This document shows, one piece after another, positions 24,631-33,001 of a stretch of DNA of 64,000 nucleotides. Source of the DNA: a virus. How positions within the stretch are numbered: the stretch's first letter is position 1; the number at the start of each line of letters is the position of its first letter. The stretch spans positions 1 to 64,000 of IMG/VR virus record IMGVR_UViG_3300031857_015617; one strand, written 5' to 3'. The notes beneath the pieces were generated by a model. The model made no database searches. It had not been told where the DNA came from and saw only the letters and a program-made list of their open reading frames with translations. Made by a program: the position numbers and the translations under genes.

Positions 24631-25368
24631 ATGACAAGAAAGAAAACCCCATTACCCACTGAAGAACAGGAGGTCAAACCATTTTCTAAAAAAGAGTTTA
24701 TCAACTCGGTAGTTAAGAGAAAACAAAAAAATAAATTTCTATCCCCAAACCAGGAAGAATATTATAATATCCTAAAACAAAGTGAAATAACTATTTGTTC
24801 AGGACCTGCCGGTGTTGGTAAATCTTTTATTGCAATGAAGGCCGCTGTTGATTTACTTATGGACCCAACGAATTCATATGAAAAAATAATCATTGTTCGT
24901 CCGGCAGTTGAGGCCGAAGAAAAACTTGGAGCCCTCCCTGGAAATCTTGAGGAAAAATTAGACCCTTATATTTTCCCATCTTACTACTTACTTAATAAAA
25001 TAATTGGTAAGGAAGCTAGAGAAAAATTAAAGGAGACCGAAATCATTGAGGTGTTTGCTCTTGCTTATATGAGGGGTATGAATATAGATAATTCAATTTT
25101 AATTTTTGAGGAAGCTCAAAACTCAACACCAAATCAAATGAAATTATTATTAACAAGAATTGGTTTTAATAGTAAATTCTTTATTTCTGGTGATCTTGAG
25201 CAGACAGATAGGTATAAAGATAAAAGACAATCTGGACTTTACGATGCTCTACAAAGATTTCAAAATGTAAGTAATATTGGGGTTTACGATTTTAAAAATG
25301 CGAAAAATGTAAGAAACCCATTAATTAGTAAAATTCTTGAGAAATACGATGAAGAGAATAGGAATTGA
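24631..25368 (+). CDS. phoH: PhoH-like P-loop ATPase, 245 aa
   Basis: Walker A GPAGVGKS is at residues 58-65 and Walker B ILIFEEAQN at about 155-163, with IVRPAVEAEEKLGALPGNLE and FFISGDLEQTDR (sensor) between and after. This is the PhoH family, a helicase-like ATPase that is very common in marine and T4-like phages. Its cellular task is unproven; RNA metabolism and phosphate-stress roles are proposed. The first 35 residues are a basic, probably disordered tail. It lies after a 39-base gap at the end of the sugar pathway and overlaps the next gene. Confidence 0.92.
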   Translation: MTRKKTPLPTEEQEVKPFSKKEFINSVVKRKQKNKFLSPNQEEYYNILKQSEITICSGPAGVGKSFIAMKAAVDLLMDPTNSYEKIIIVRPAVEAEEKLGALPGNLEEKLDPYIFPSYYLLNKIIGKEAREKLKETEIIEVFALAYMRGMNIDNSILIFEEAQNSTPNQMKLLLTRIGFNSKFFISGDLEQTDRYKDKRQSGLYDALQRFQNVSNIGVYDFKNAKNVRNPLISKILEKYDEENRN

Positions 25369-26011
25369 GATTAATGGTGTTTTAAGGGATACCATTTTAA
25401 AATTTACACAACTTTATGAAAAGTATTTAATTGAAAAGTCAGATGTTGTTAATAGAACATTTGAACTTTCTTTTTCTGGTGAGTCTAGTAACGAAGTTGA
25501 GACAACTGAAGAAGATGACTTTGTTTATGAAATAACAAGTGAGGTAGACTCTCTTGAACTTATGAGTCACTTTAAGTTTAAAAATTCAGAAGAACTTTTT
25601 TCATTTATGTACGAAGAATATACAATGGAACTTTTCGGTCACGCACCATCAAAAGAAATGAATTCATTTAATCTACTTAATGATTTTTATTACGATAACC
25701 GGGACGAGTTTAATATTTTAATTGTGTCAAATGAAATTGGTAAATCAAAACCGGCCTCACTTTTTTTCTTATCAAAATTTGGATGTCTTATTGAACAGGT
25801 ATTGTTTTATAGTGAAGTTACAAAAAATGCAATGTGGGATAGTGTGGACATTTTACTTACGGCAGACCCTTACCTATTATTAAACAAACCAGAAGACAAA
25901 CTGGTTATAAAATATAATACAGAATACAATAAACAAATTAGTTCGGAATATGAAATTAACTCACTATCTGAATTAAATCAAATTTTAAAAAATCTAAAAA
26001 GTTATGTTTAA
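25349..26011 (+). CDS. Degenerate HAD-like protein, 220 aa
   Basis: The ATG at 25349 (MKRIGIEINGVLRDTILKFT) is preferred to a TTG at 25337. The opening looks like the first strand of a HAD hydrolase, where D-x-D-G-V-x-R-D is usual, but both Asp positions read Glu7 and Asn9, so the catalytic nucleophile is missing. ILIVSNEIGKSKPASLFFLS resembles motif II with the downstream Lys, and VDILLTADPYLLLN resembles motif III/IV. It may be a binding protein derived from a phosphatase or 5'-nucleotidase. A long acidic insert separates the parts. It overlaps PhoH by 20 bases. Confidence 0.55.
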   Translation: MKRIGIEINGVLRDTILKFTQLYEKYLIEKSDVVNRTFELSFSGESSNEVETTEEDDFVYEITSEVDSLELMSHFKFKNSEELFSFMYEEYTMELFGHAPSKEMNSFNLLNDFYYDNRDEFNILIVSNEIGKSKPASLFFLSKFGCLIEQVLFYSEVTKNAMWDSVDILLTADPYLLLNKPEDKLVIKYNTEYNKQISSEYEINSLSELNQILKNLKSYV

Positions 26012-26258
26012 ATTATTTAATGAAATGTACTACATTGATTTAGACCAAATAGAATCTTGTGTTAACATTGAGGGTCAGTCTGGTGAATCACAAGTTCATA
26101 TTGTGAAATATGAAATTATTAAAGGCATGGTTGACACCCTACTTACTGAGGCTAACGAAGTTGATGAGAATCTTGGTATGAATAGTAATGAATTATCAAT
26201 ACCATTTAAAATAGCTTTTAACACACTTATGTTTAAGAAAATAATAAATAAAATATAA
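26004..26258 (+). CDS. Hypothetical small protein, 84 aa
   Basis: It begins MFKLFNEMYYIDLDQIESCV, then has a charged helix pair. The N-terminal strand pattern (YYIDLDQIESCVNIEGQSGE) could be a small beta hairpin, as in PH-like or SH3-like mini-domains. Overlaps the HAD-like gene by eight bases and lies six bases before a glycosyltransferase. No family recognised. Confidence 0.6.
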   Translation: MFKLFNEMYYIDLDQIESCVNIEGQSGESQVHIVKYEIIKGMVDTLLTEANEVDENLGMNSNELSIPFKIAFNTLMFKKIINKI

Positions 26259-26264
26259 ATTAGT

Positions 26265-27326
26265 ATGAACACAGAACAAATAAAAAAACTTGAGAAGTCC
26301 ATTCAAAGTATGAATGACAAACAATCTAGATTGTATTTTATTGTGCAGGATACCAAGGGTAACGCTAAAGCATCTTTAAGATACGTTTATCAAATGGCAA
26401 TGGTTTTAAAAGAAGACGGTTATAACCCAATTATTCTTCACGAAAACAAAGAATACATTGGTGTTGGTGAGTGGCTTGGTGAAAAATATATGTCAGAATT
26501 ACCGCATAAATCTATTGATGAAGGAAACCTTGAGATTTCACCGGACGACCTTTTAATTGTCCCTGAAATTTTTGGTTACATTATGGATCAGGTTAAAAAC
26601 CTTCCTTGTGGTAAAATTGTTCTCACACAAGCTTATGACCATATGTTTGAGACTTTACAACCTGGACAAACCTGGGAACAAATGAGTTTCTTTAAATGTA
26701 TTACAACGTCAAAAACACAAAAGGAACACATTGAAAAAGTAATGAGACGAGTCTCGTTTGAAATCATTTCACCAGTTATTAGTGATACGTTTGAAAAACC
26801 AGAGCTTCCACCAAAAACAATTATCTCCATTCACTCAAGAGATCAAAGAGATACTGCAAACATCATCAAACAATTCTATGTTAAGTTCCCACAATATAGA
26901 TGGATTACATTTAGGGATATGAGAGGTTTGACGGAAAAAGAATTTGCAAATAATCTAAAAGATAGTTTTCTTTCTGTATGGGTTGACCCAACAAGTGCGT
27001 TTGGGACGTACCCACTTGAGTCAATGAAAATGGGTATCCCAGTTATTGGTCAATTACCACATCTACAACCAGAATGGTTAAATGAAAATAATGGTATCTG
27101 GATTGCAAATAAAACTATTCTGGTTGATGTTGTTGCTGATTTTATTCAGAATTGGCTTGAGGATAATATTAACCCAGAACTTTATACTGAAATGGAAAAT
27201 ACTGTAAGTCAGTATAATGATTATGAAAAATTTAAAAATGAAGTCCTTTATGTATTCTCAGATATGATTGATACAAGAAGAAAATCATTTGAAGAGCAAT
27301 TAACTAAATTTGAAACAACTGAATAA
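26265..27326 (+). CDS. GT-B type glycosyltransferase, 353 aa
   Basis: After a 20-residue helical start, the N-terminal Rossmann half has LYFIVQDTKGNAKASLRYVY, VLKEDGYNPIILHENKEY and DDLLIVPEIFGYIMD. The C-terminal half has TIISIHSRDQRDTANIIKQF, then LSVWVDPTSAFGTYPLESMK and MGIPVIGQLP. The F-G-x-x-P-L-E-S-M-x-x-G-x-P-V-I block is the nucleotide-sugar site of GT4-like enzymes, with Glu in the expected place. It pairs with a GT2 gene that starts one base later. Outside the main glycan island but in the same transcription direction. Confidence 0.75.
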   Translation: MNTEQIKKLEKSIQSMNDKQSRLYFIVQDTKGNAKASLRYVYQMAMVLKEDGYNPIILHENKEYIGVGEWLGEKYMSELPHKSIDEGNLEISPDDLLIVPEIFGYIMDQVKNLPCGKIVLTQAYDHMFETLQPGQTWEQMSFFKCITTSKTQKEHIEKVMRRVSFEIISPVISDTFEKPELPPKTIISIHSRDQRDTANIIKQFYVKFPQYRWITFRDMRGLTEKEFANNLKDSFLSVWVDPTSAFGTYPLESMKMGIPVIGQLPHLQPEWLNENNGIWIANKTILVDVVADFIQNWLEDNINPELYTEMENTVSQYNDYEKFKNEVLYVFSDMIDTRRKSFEEQLTKFETTE

Positions 27327-27327
27327 T

Positions 27328-28134
27328 ATGGAAAATAAAAACACTATCTCGGTAATACTACCTATCAAATCAGCAAGAGCTGTTGACTTTGATGAATTTT
27401 TTGGAAAATGTATCACATCTATTAAAAATCAAGACGGACTTGTAGATGAAGTTGTCATTGTTCACACTAGTGAGGATAAACTTAAAGAACATCTTAATTC
27501 ATTTGATTTTGGAGACCTTAATGTTGTTTTAAGGGAATACGAAGGGAAACCAAGTTTTGCTGGACAAGTAAATGCTGGTGTTGACGAAGCGTCATCGGAA
27601 TGGGTGTCTGTTTTGGAGTTTGACGATGAGTATTCAAACGTGTGGTTTAAAAATGTAAAAAGTTATATGACTTACTACCCAGAAATTGATGCGTTTATGC
27701 CAATTGTTGTTGATGTTGATGATAAAGGTGTGTTTGTTGGTTTTACAAATGAAGCAACGTTTGCTGCAAACTTCACAAATGAAATGGGAAGATTAGATCA
27801 CGACACATTACTTACTTACCAAAACTTCCAGTTCTCTGGTCTTGTAATGAGAAAAAGTTCATATACAAAATATGGCATGGTTAAGGAATCATTTAAATTA
27901 ACATTTGGTTATGAATTCTTTTTAAGAATGACAAGTAATGATGTTAAATTCTTAACAATACCTAAAATTGGTTACAAACATATGAATTTGAGAGAAGGAT
28001 CTATTTTCTGGAACTATAAAAATGGTGAGGATAAAATGGTTGAGGACGAAGTTAGATTTTGGATTGATTTGGCTAAGAAAGAATATCTATTTATTAAGGA
28101 TAGAGAGATAAAGTATGAACCACAAGAAGTTTAA
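27328..28134 (+). CDS. GT2-like glycosyltransferase, 268 aa
   Basis: The ATG at 27328 is used; an upstream TTG at 27310 would overlap the previous gene and add only six residues. The GT-A fold shows as TISVILPIKSARAVDFDEFF, VDEVVIVHTSEDKLKE, FAGQVNAGVDEASSEWVSVL and EFDDEYSNVWFKN, with FDDE as the metal site. FSGLVMRKSSYTKYGMVKES is the acceptor-side region. Its last base is the first base of the next ATG. Probable partner of the preceding GT-B enzyme. Confidence 0.75.
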   Translation: MENKNTISVILPIKSARAVDFDEFFGKCITSIKNQDGLVDEVVIVHTSEDKLKEHLNSFDFGDLNVVLREYEGKPSFAGQVNAGVDEASSEWVSVLEFDDEYSNVWFKNVKSYMTYYPEIDAFMPIVVDVDDKGVFVGFTNEATFAANFTNEMGRLDHDTLLTYQNFQFSGLVMRKSSYTKYGMVKESFKLTFGYEFFLRMTSNDVKFLTIPKIGYKHMNLREGSIFWNYKNGEDKMVEDEVRFWIDLAKKEYLFIKDREIKYEPQEV

Positions 28135-28886
28135 TGCTGGTTGATGAAAATGTAAATTTAACAGAAGAATTAAAGAAAAAGAAAGGGAGAAAACCAAAAA
28201 CAACAGCGTATTTCGCAGAAAGAGAGGAAGAGGCAGTTAGAAATTATCTAACTGCTGAAACTTTTGATGAGAAAAACAAAATTTACAATCAGTTTTTAAG
28301 AGACCCTTTAGATAAAATGATATCTTCAATTATTAGAAGATACAAATTATACAGAAAAGATATGAATTTTGATGAGATTCATATTGACACACATTCTTTT
28401 TTGATGACAAAAATTGATAAATTTAAACCATCAAAAGAAAAAAAGGCCTATTCATATTTTGGAACAATATGTAAAAATTATCTGATGGGTCAAATAATGA
28501 AGGATCAAAAGGAAACAAATCGTAAAATACCATACGAAGATATTTCCTCAAATCTAGAACACACACCAGATATGATTTATTATATTGACAATGAAGAAAT
28601 ATCAACGGATGAAATTATTAAAAAGTTTTTATCAAAGTTAAAAGATGTTTTAGAAAATAACGAAAAAATAACTTCAGAAGAAACAAAGTTAGGTCAAGCG
28701 ATACACGATTTATTTGAAAATTACGGTTTAACCTTTCCTGAATCTGGGAATAATAAATTTAATAAAAATGTGATTCTCTTTGAATTGAGAGAGATGACAA
28801 ACCTATCAACTAAAGAAATTAGAAATTCTATGAAGAAGTTCAAAAAACTTTACTTAGAAATATTACAAGATATTTTAAAAGATTAA
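28134..28886 (+). CDS. Candidate gp55-like late-transcription sigma factor, 250 aa
   Basis: The segment DEIHIDTHSFLMTKIDKFKP followed by AYSYFGTICKNYLMGQIMKD and then a basic patch resembles sigma region 2 as kept in T4 gp55 (N-x-F-A-Y-F-T-T-I-x-x-N-A-F pattern). A C-terminal helical part (ELREMTNLSTKEIRNSMKKF) could act as a region-4-like or clamp-binding element. gp55-type factors bind host RNA polymerase and the sliding clamp to read late promoters. It is the last gene before virion genes of the plus-strand run. The TATTTAT motif may be its target. Sequence similarity to gp55 is low, so this is a reasoned but uncertain call. Confidence 0.6.
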   Translation: MLVDENVNLTEELKKKKGRKPKTTAYFAEREEEAVRNYLTAETFDEKNKIYNQFLRDPLDKMISSIIRRYKLYRKDMNFDEIHIDTHSFLMTKIDKFKPSKEKKAYSYFGTICKNYLMGQIMKDQKETNRKIPYEDISSNLEHTPDMIYYIDNEEISTDEIIKKFLSKLKDVLENNEKITSEETKLGQAIHDLFENYGLTFPESGNNKFNKNVILFELREMTNLSTKEIRNSMKKFKKLYLEILQDILKD

Positions 28887-28893
28887 TATTTAT
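28887..28893 (+). promoter_or_regulatory. TATTTAT motif before a virion-type gene
   Basis: ATTAATATTTATTATTATG: the motif lies immediately after the sigma-like gene's stop and only four bases before the ATG at 28898, closer than other copies. Confidence 0.35.
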
Positions 28894-28897
28894 TATT

Positions 28898-29266
28898 ATG
28901 CGTCCTAAAAAGAAAGAAATTAATTTAACAAAAGAATCTATGTTATCTCTTATGCAAGAGATATATAATGAACTTGTTGAGCAGAGAAGTACTGCGGTCA
29001 GAATTCAAAATAAAATGTTAACTATGATGAAGGAACCGGAGGATATGACACTTATTGGTCCTATAATTGAGAAACAACAAAAGATAATAAACGACTGCGT
29101 TGAAAAGAAATTATCTCTTTCTAAACTCCAGGCTCAAATTTGGCAAAAATCAAGTGATAGACAAGAAGAAATAACCTTATCTGATTTAGATTTGGATGGC
29201 GATATATTCAAAAATTTAATTGACAAAGATACGTCCACTGATAACACCTATAAAATGAAAAAATAA
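28898..29266 (+). CDS. Hypothetical helical protein, 122 aa
   Basis: It starts MRPKKKEINLTKESMLSLMQ and is almost wholly helical, with heptad-like spacing over residues 12-90 that suggests a coiled coil (EIYNELVEQRSTAVRIQNKM), and ends with an acidic then basic tail. Its final base overlaps the ATG of the 661-residue gene. A chaperone or assembly partner of that protein would fit, but no family is recognised. Confidence 0.6.
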   Translation: MRPKKKEINLTKESMLSLMQEIYNELVEQRSTAVRIQNKMLTMMKEPEDMTLIGPIIEKQQKIINDCVEKKLSLSKLQAQIWQKSSDRQEEITLSDLDLDGDIFKNLIDKDTSTDNTYKMKK

Positions 29267-31251
29267 TGGTAATTGATATAGATCAGGGGTATGAATCAAT
29301 TGGGGACTCAATACAAAAAAACAAAACTTATAGAAAATTAATAAAGGATATTGAGCGACTTAAAAAAAAGAATGGTAATACTTTTGAGAAAAATAAAAAA
29401 AAGGTAACTAGAACATACAATAGTTATAAAAAAAAATATGATAAAAAGAAAGCTAATACACAAAAGGCTTTAAAGAATAATTTAACTCAATTAGACCAAA
29501 TTCTTAATATCAAATTTTTGTCAGCCGAAGACGCTTTTAGTAAAAATTTAAATGAATCAAAAATATTTGACCCAGAAAAATTAAGAAAATATGAAACGGG
29601 TGGGTCCGTACAAAAATATGTTATTAACAGATTTATTACCGCATTAACAGATTTAAAACCAAAAATTTTAGAGTTATTAGAAGATGAGGTTTTAACTGCG
29701 GCTGGTTGTTCACAAGATCAAACATATAGTGCAAACCAAGACATTTATATTAAATTAACATCTATTGATTACCTAACACAATTGGAGGTTGACCCAACGA
29801 CTAAGATTGGAAAGGTTGTTTACGAATCAAGGAATTTGCAGTACCCGTCAAAACCATTTCCAATGAATAAAGAGTTGTATAATAGAACTCAAAATCTGAA
29901 CCAACCATTCACAATTCAATATTCACAACAATATAAAGGTATATCAACACAAGATTTATTTGACATTGCCTATGTTGAGTTAGATGGTAACGGAAACCCT
30001 GGAAGTTTTTTCAGGGTAAATCTTGCAAATAGAACGACCGGTAATAAAGTAAAAGATTTCTTAAAGGATTATTACAAAACTATTGATCCCATAGATTTAA
30101 AAAATGTTTTTGCAAATTTAATGAATATTTTAACTGGAGCAATTTCAATCGCAAAAGGAGACGGAGAGAATGAAATTGGTGGGTTACAAAAGTTATTTTT
30201 AATTATGCAAAGAGTTCTAGGTCTTTGTTTTGATAGTACAGAAGAAATTGATGTTTCTGGTTCTGCAAAAGTATCAGAACTTGATAATGTTGACGACTCT
30301 TTTTTTGAATTTGATGAGATTGATATCAATTTCATAAATGAGCAAACATCAAATGTTTTAAATGGTGTTGCAGAATTTATAGAATGTGATAATGTAAAAT
30401 TACCAATAAATCAATCAGCGATTATAGACGCTATTGATGGTTTAAATTTTATACCGGGATCAAATAATAGTAATAGTATTAATAATGCTGAAAATTTAAC
30501 TAAAGCTCTAACAGACAATCCAGATTGGTTACCATTAAAAATTAATATTGATGGTGACTTTATTAGGGAATTCCCAAAGGCAGTTGTTATGACCGTTTTA
30601 TCACCAAAAGTTATTTTACCATTTGCGGCTGTTTTGTATTCACTTGGGAATAACATTATGGATACTATTAATTCGTATGAAGATTTTTATAAAAAATTTA
30701 GAACATTCTTTATAAATGTTGCGACAAAAATTGGTGCAATATTTATAAAAATAATTTTTGATATAATTGTTAAAGATATTAAAAATTTAATAAAAGATAT
30801 TTCAGGTCAAATTCTGAAAGAAAAACAAAATAAAAAAATTGCGGTAATTTTAGCTTTGACCCAAATTTTATTGGCAATTGCTAAAATTGTTACAGATTTT
30901 AGAAAATGTAAAAGTGTAATTGATGATTTAAAAAATCTTTTAAACTTAACTAAAAAAAGTTTTGGGGATCAGGTTCCGTTACCACTTCTTTTGGCTTCAA
31001 AATTTGTTGATGGGTTTTCGGCTAGTAGAGCAACACTTAATGTGATTGAGGAGTTTGAAAAACTTGGGTTACCTACTGGGCCTATGCCAGATGGGAGTCC
31101 AAACCTAATGCTTGCCGCAGTAAAAGGAATAATTGATGGTATTGACAAAGAGCAATCACAAAATGGACAAGTTCAAGTAGCTGTTGATTTTCTATCAATA
31201 ACCCCAATAGGACAAACAATACCAAAAGTAATTTATGGAAAATCACTTTAA
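29266..31251 (+). CDS. Large virion-type protein with basic coiled coil and hydrophobic segments, 661 aa
   Basis: Residues 10-80 are a very basic coiled coil (KDIERLKKKNGNTFEKNKKK). The middle has no recognised domain (VQKYVINRFITALTDLKPKI; FPMNKELYNRTQNLNQPF). Two hydrophobic stretches follow: AVVMTVLSPKVILPFAAVLY at about 445 and IAVILALTQILLAIAKIV at about 545, with an amphipathic region between. It directly precedes the baseplate OB-fold gene, with one small gene between. The hydrophobic segments in a large virion protein recall tape-measure or baseplate-hub components that contact the host membrane, but length and order do not fit a classical tape measure. Function unknown. Confidence 0.6.
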   Translation: MVIDIDQGYESIGDSIQKNKTYRKLIKDIERLKKKNGNTFEKNKKKVTRTYNSYKKKYDKKKANTQKALKNNLTQLDQILNIKFLSAEDAFSKNLNESKIFDPEKLRKYETGGSVQKYVINRFITALTDLKPKILELLEDEVLTAAGCSQDQTYSANQDIYIKLTSIDYLTQLEVDPTTKIGKVVYESRNLQYPSKPFPMNKELYNRTQNLNQPFTIQYSQQYKGISTQDLFDIAYVELDGNGNPGSFFRVNLANRTTGNKVKDFLKDYYKTIDPIDLKNVFANLMNILTGAISIAKGDGENEIGGLQKLFLIMQRVLGLCFDSTEEIDVSGSAKVSELDNVDDSFFEFDEIDINFINEQTSNVLNGVAEFIECDNVKLPINQSAIIDAIDGLNFIPGSNNSNSINNAENLTKALTDNPDWLPLKINIDGDFIREFPKAVVMTVLSPKVILPFAAVLYSLGNNIMDTINSYEDFYKKFRTFFINVATKIGAIFIKIIFDIIVKDIKNLIKDISGQILKEKQNKKIAVILALTQILLAIAKIVTDFRKCKSVIDDLKNLLNLTKKSFGDQVPLPLLLASKFVDGFSASRATLNVIEEFEKLGLPTGPMPDGSPNLMLAAVKGIIDGIDKEQSQNGQVQVAVDFLSITPIGQTIPKVIYGKSL

Positions 31252-31465
31252 TGAATCACCAAAGATAACATCAAAAGAAATTTTGGATATAATATCCGAA
31301 TATAAAACATCGTCTAATAAACAATTAGAAACGGTAATGGATTTTATTATGTTAGATTTTAATAACACAAAAGATCACGTAATAAAACTAACTAACCATT
31401 TAGATAAACTTGAGGTTACTTATAATAAAATATTAAAGGAATACAAATCTAGGAATGGTAGATAA
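31235..31465 (+). CDS. Hypothetical small helical protein, 76 aa
   Basis: MENHFNESPKITSKEILDII opens a short helical protein (NTKDHVIKLTNHLDKLEVTY) without Cys or membrane segments. It overlaps the gene before by 17 bases and the OB-fold baseplate gene after by 11 bases, which fits a small baseplate assembly factor or chaperone. No family recognised. Confidence 0.6.
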   Translation: MENHFNESPKITSKEILDIISEYKTSSNKQLETVMDFIMLDFNNTKDHVIKLTNHLDKLEVTYNKILKEYKSRNGR

Positions 31466-32981
31466 AAGAATTATAATACCTGGCAAAGTTCTTGACAACA
31501 AGGATCCACTTATGCTTGGTCGTATTAGGGTCTTACCCTATAAGACAGAAAATGAATTACAAGCATATCCGGAAGGTTGGGAAGAAAATAAAAAGAACTT
31601 AATCTGGACAAAGGTTGACCCATTTGTCACGTTGCCTTTACTACCTTATTATGTTAATCAAATTCCTGAAGTTGATGAGTATGTAAATATTATTTATTCA
31701 ACTAGGGAAGAAACAAAAGATGCTAATAAATTTTATGTTCAAGGACCAATTACAAGGCCTTGGAATAATGTTAGGGAGAACTATAAAAACTCCGAACAAA
31801 TGCTCGCAAGTGGTGACTACTTAAAACAAGCCGACGATATTAGAGATAAACAAAGTGGTGAAGTAAAAAGTCAATATAAAGGTCTATATCCAGAACCTGG
31901 GGATAACGCATTAATTAGTCGTGGGACAACAGATTTTATTTTAAAAAAGAATGATGTTTTAATCCGTGCCGGAAAATATACTTTAAATAATGAAAATCAA
32001 ATACCAAAACCATATACAAATAGATCGTTTGTACAATTATCAAATTACGATTTAACAATTGTTGATGATGGAACTGAGGATGTTACTATTTCCACCTTTG
32101 ATGATAGATACGTTAAATTATATCTTGAGTGGTCAATAACAAATATAAATTTAACCGGACAAACAATTGATGGGTACGTCAGATTAAATAGTGTTAAAGA
32201 AACACCAGAAACATTAACAGCAACTTTTGATTTATCTAGTGGTAGCACAACCAACACAGACCCAATACCCGGAAGTAGATTTGAATTTACTGGATACTCA
32301 CAACAGGAAGTCATTGATATTGTTAATCAATACATTAAGGGTGTTAATAATGGTTGGGTTAATTTTCCTAATTTGAATTTTTCATACCCTGCTGGTGGTG
32401 GAGCCGCAAATTTAGTTGGTCAGTTCCCATTTGTTTTTGGTCCTAACCCAACGACAAATCAACTAAGAAATAGTGATGATCCTGAAATATTTAGTTTTAT
32501 TACAAACATTTATAATAATGTAAAATTTAATCCGGCTGATAGCTATTTTGGTTTTGGTTTATTATGGAATAAGGACACTGTTGGTCCTCAAGCCAGTGAC
32601 ACAACACAAACAATCAATAAAATTAAATACAACCAAACACCAGTTACATATGGTGTAATGGGTGGGGATTTTTTATATATGTTATCACATAATAGTCAAA
32701 AACCAAGTAGTAATAAAATTGATTTAAAAGACACGTTATATGGTATAACCCAAGAAGAATTTGTAAATAAAATTAAACCAAATACAAGTTCAATGGTAAG
32801 AGGTGAAGAGCTTTTAGATTTAATAAGTAAGATTGTTGAGTTTTTAACAAATCACGTTCATCCATTTCCTGGAATCCAACCAATACAAGAACCAAATAAT
32901 GGTGTCAAAGTTTCTGATATAACAACTTTACTTAATAACGCACAAAATACAATTCTAAATCAAAATATTAGAATTAATTGA
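31455..32981 (+). CDS. Baseplate protein with gp5-like OB-fold N terminus, 508 aa
   Basis: The N terminus KRIIIPGKVLDNKDPLMLGR followed by IRVLPY matches the OB-fold start of T4 gp5 and related baseplate hub/spike proteins (G-x-V-x-x-x-x-D-P-x-x-x-G-R-x-x-V). Aromatic/acidic loops follow (WTKVDPFVTLPLLPYYVNQI, PEVDEYVNIIY). The middle has Gly-rich inserts, and the end KIVEFLTNHVHPFPGIQP is a helix plus His-Pro segment seen in several gp5-like proteins near their trimer interface. No lysozyme domain is visible, unlike T4 gp5. It probably forms part of the central baseplate hub. Confidence 0.72.
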   Translation: MVDKRIIIPGKVLDNKDPLMLGRIRVLPYKTENELQAYPEGWEENKKNLIWTKVDPFVTLPLLPYYVNQIPEVDEYVNIIYSTREETKDANKFYVQGPITRPWNNVRENYKNSEQMLASGDYLKQADDIRDKQSGEVKSQYKGLYPEPGDNALISRGTTDFILKKNDVLIRAGKYTLNNENQIPKPYTNRSFVQLSNYDLTIVDDGTEDVTISTFDDRYVKLYLEWSITNINLTGQTIDGYVRLNSVKETPETLTATFDLSSGSTTNTDPIPGSRFEFTGYSQQEVIDIVNQYIKGVNNGWVNFPNLNFSYPAGGGAANLVGQFPFVFGPNPTTNQLRNSDDPEIFSFITNIYNNVKFNPADSYFGFGLLWNKDTVGPQASDTTQTINKIKYNQTPVTYGVMGGDFLYMLSHNSQKPSSNKIDLKDTLYGITQEEFVNKIKPNTSSMVRGEELLDLISKIVEFLTNHVHPFPGIQPIQEPNNGVKVSDITTLLNNAQNTILNQNIRIN

Positions 32982-32988
32982 TATTTAT
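32982..32988 (+). promoter_or_regulatory. TATTTAT candidate late promoter
   Basis: TTGATATTTATATAAAAAAC lies immediately after a stop codon and 13 bases before the ATG at 33002. Confidence 0.5.
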
Positions 32989-33001
32989 ATAAAAAACATA
33001 A

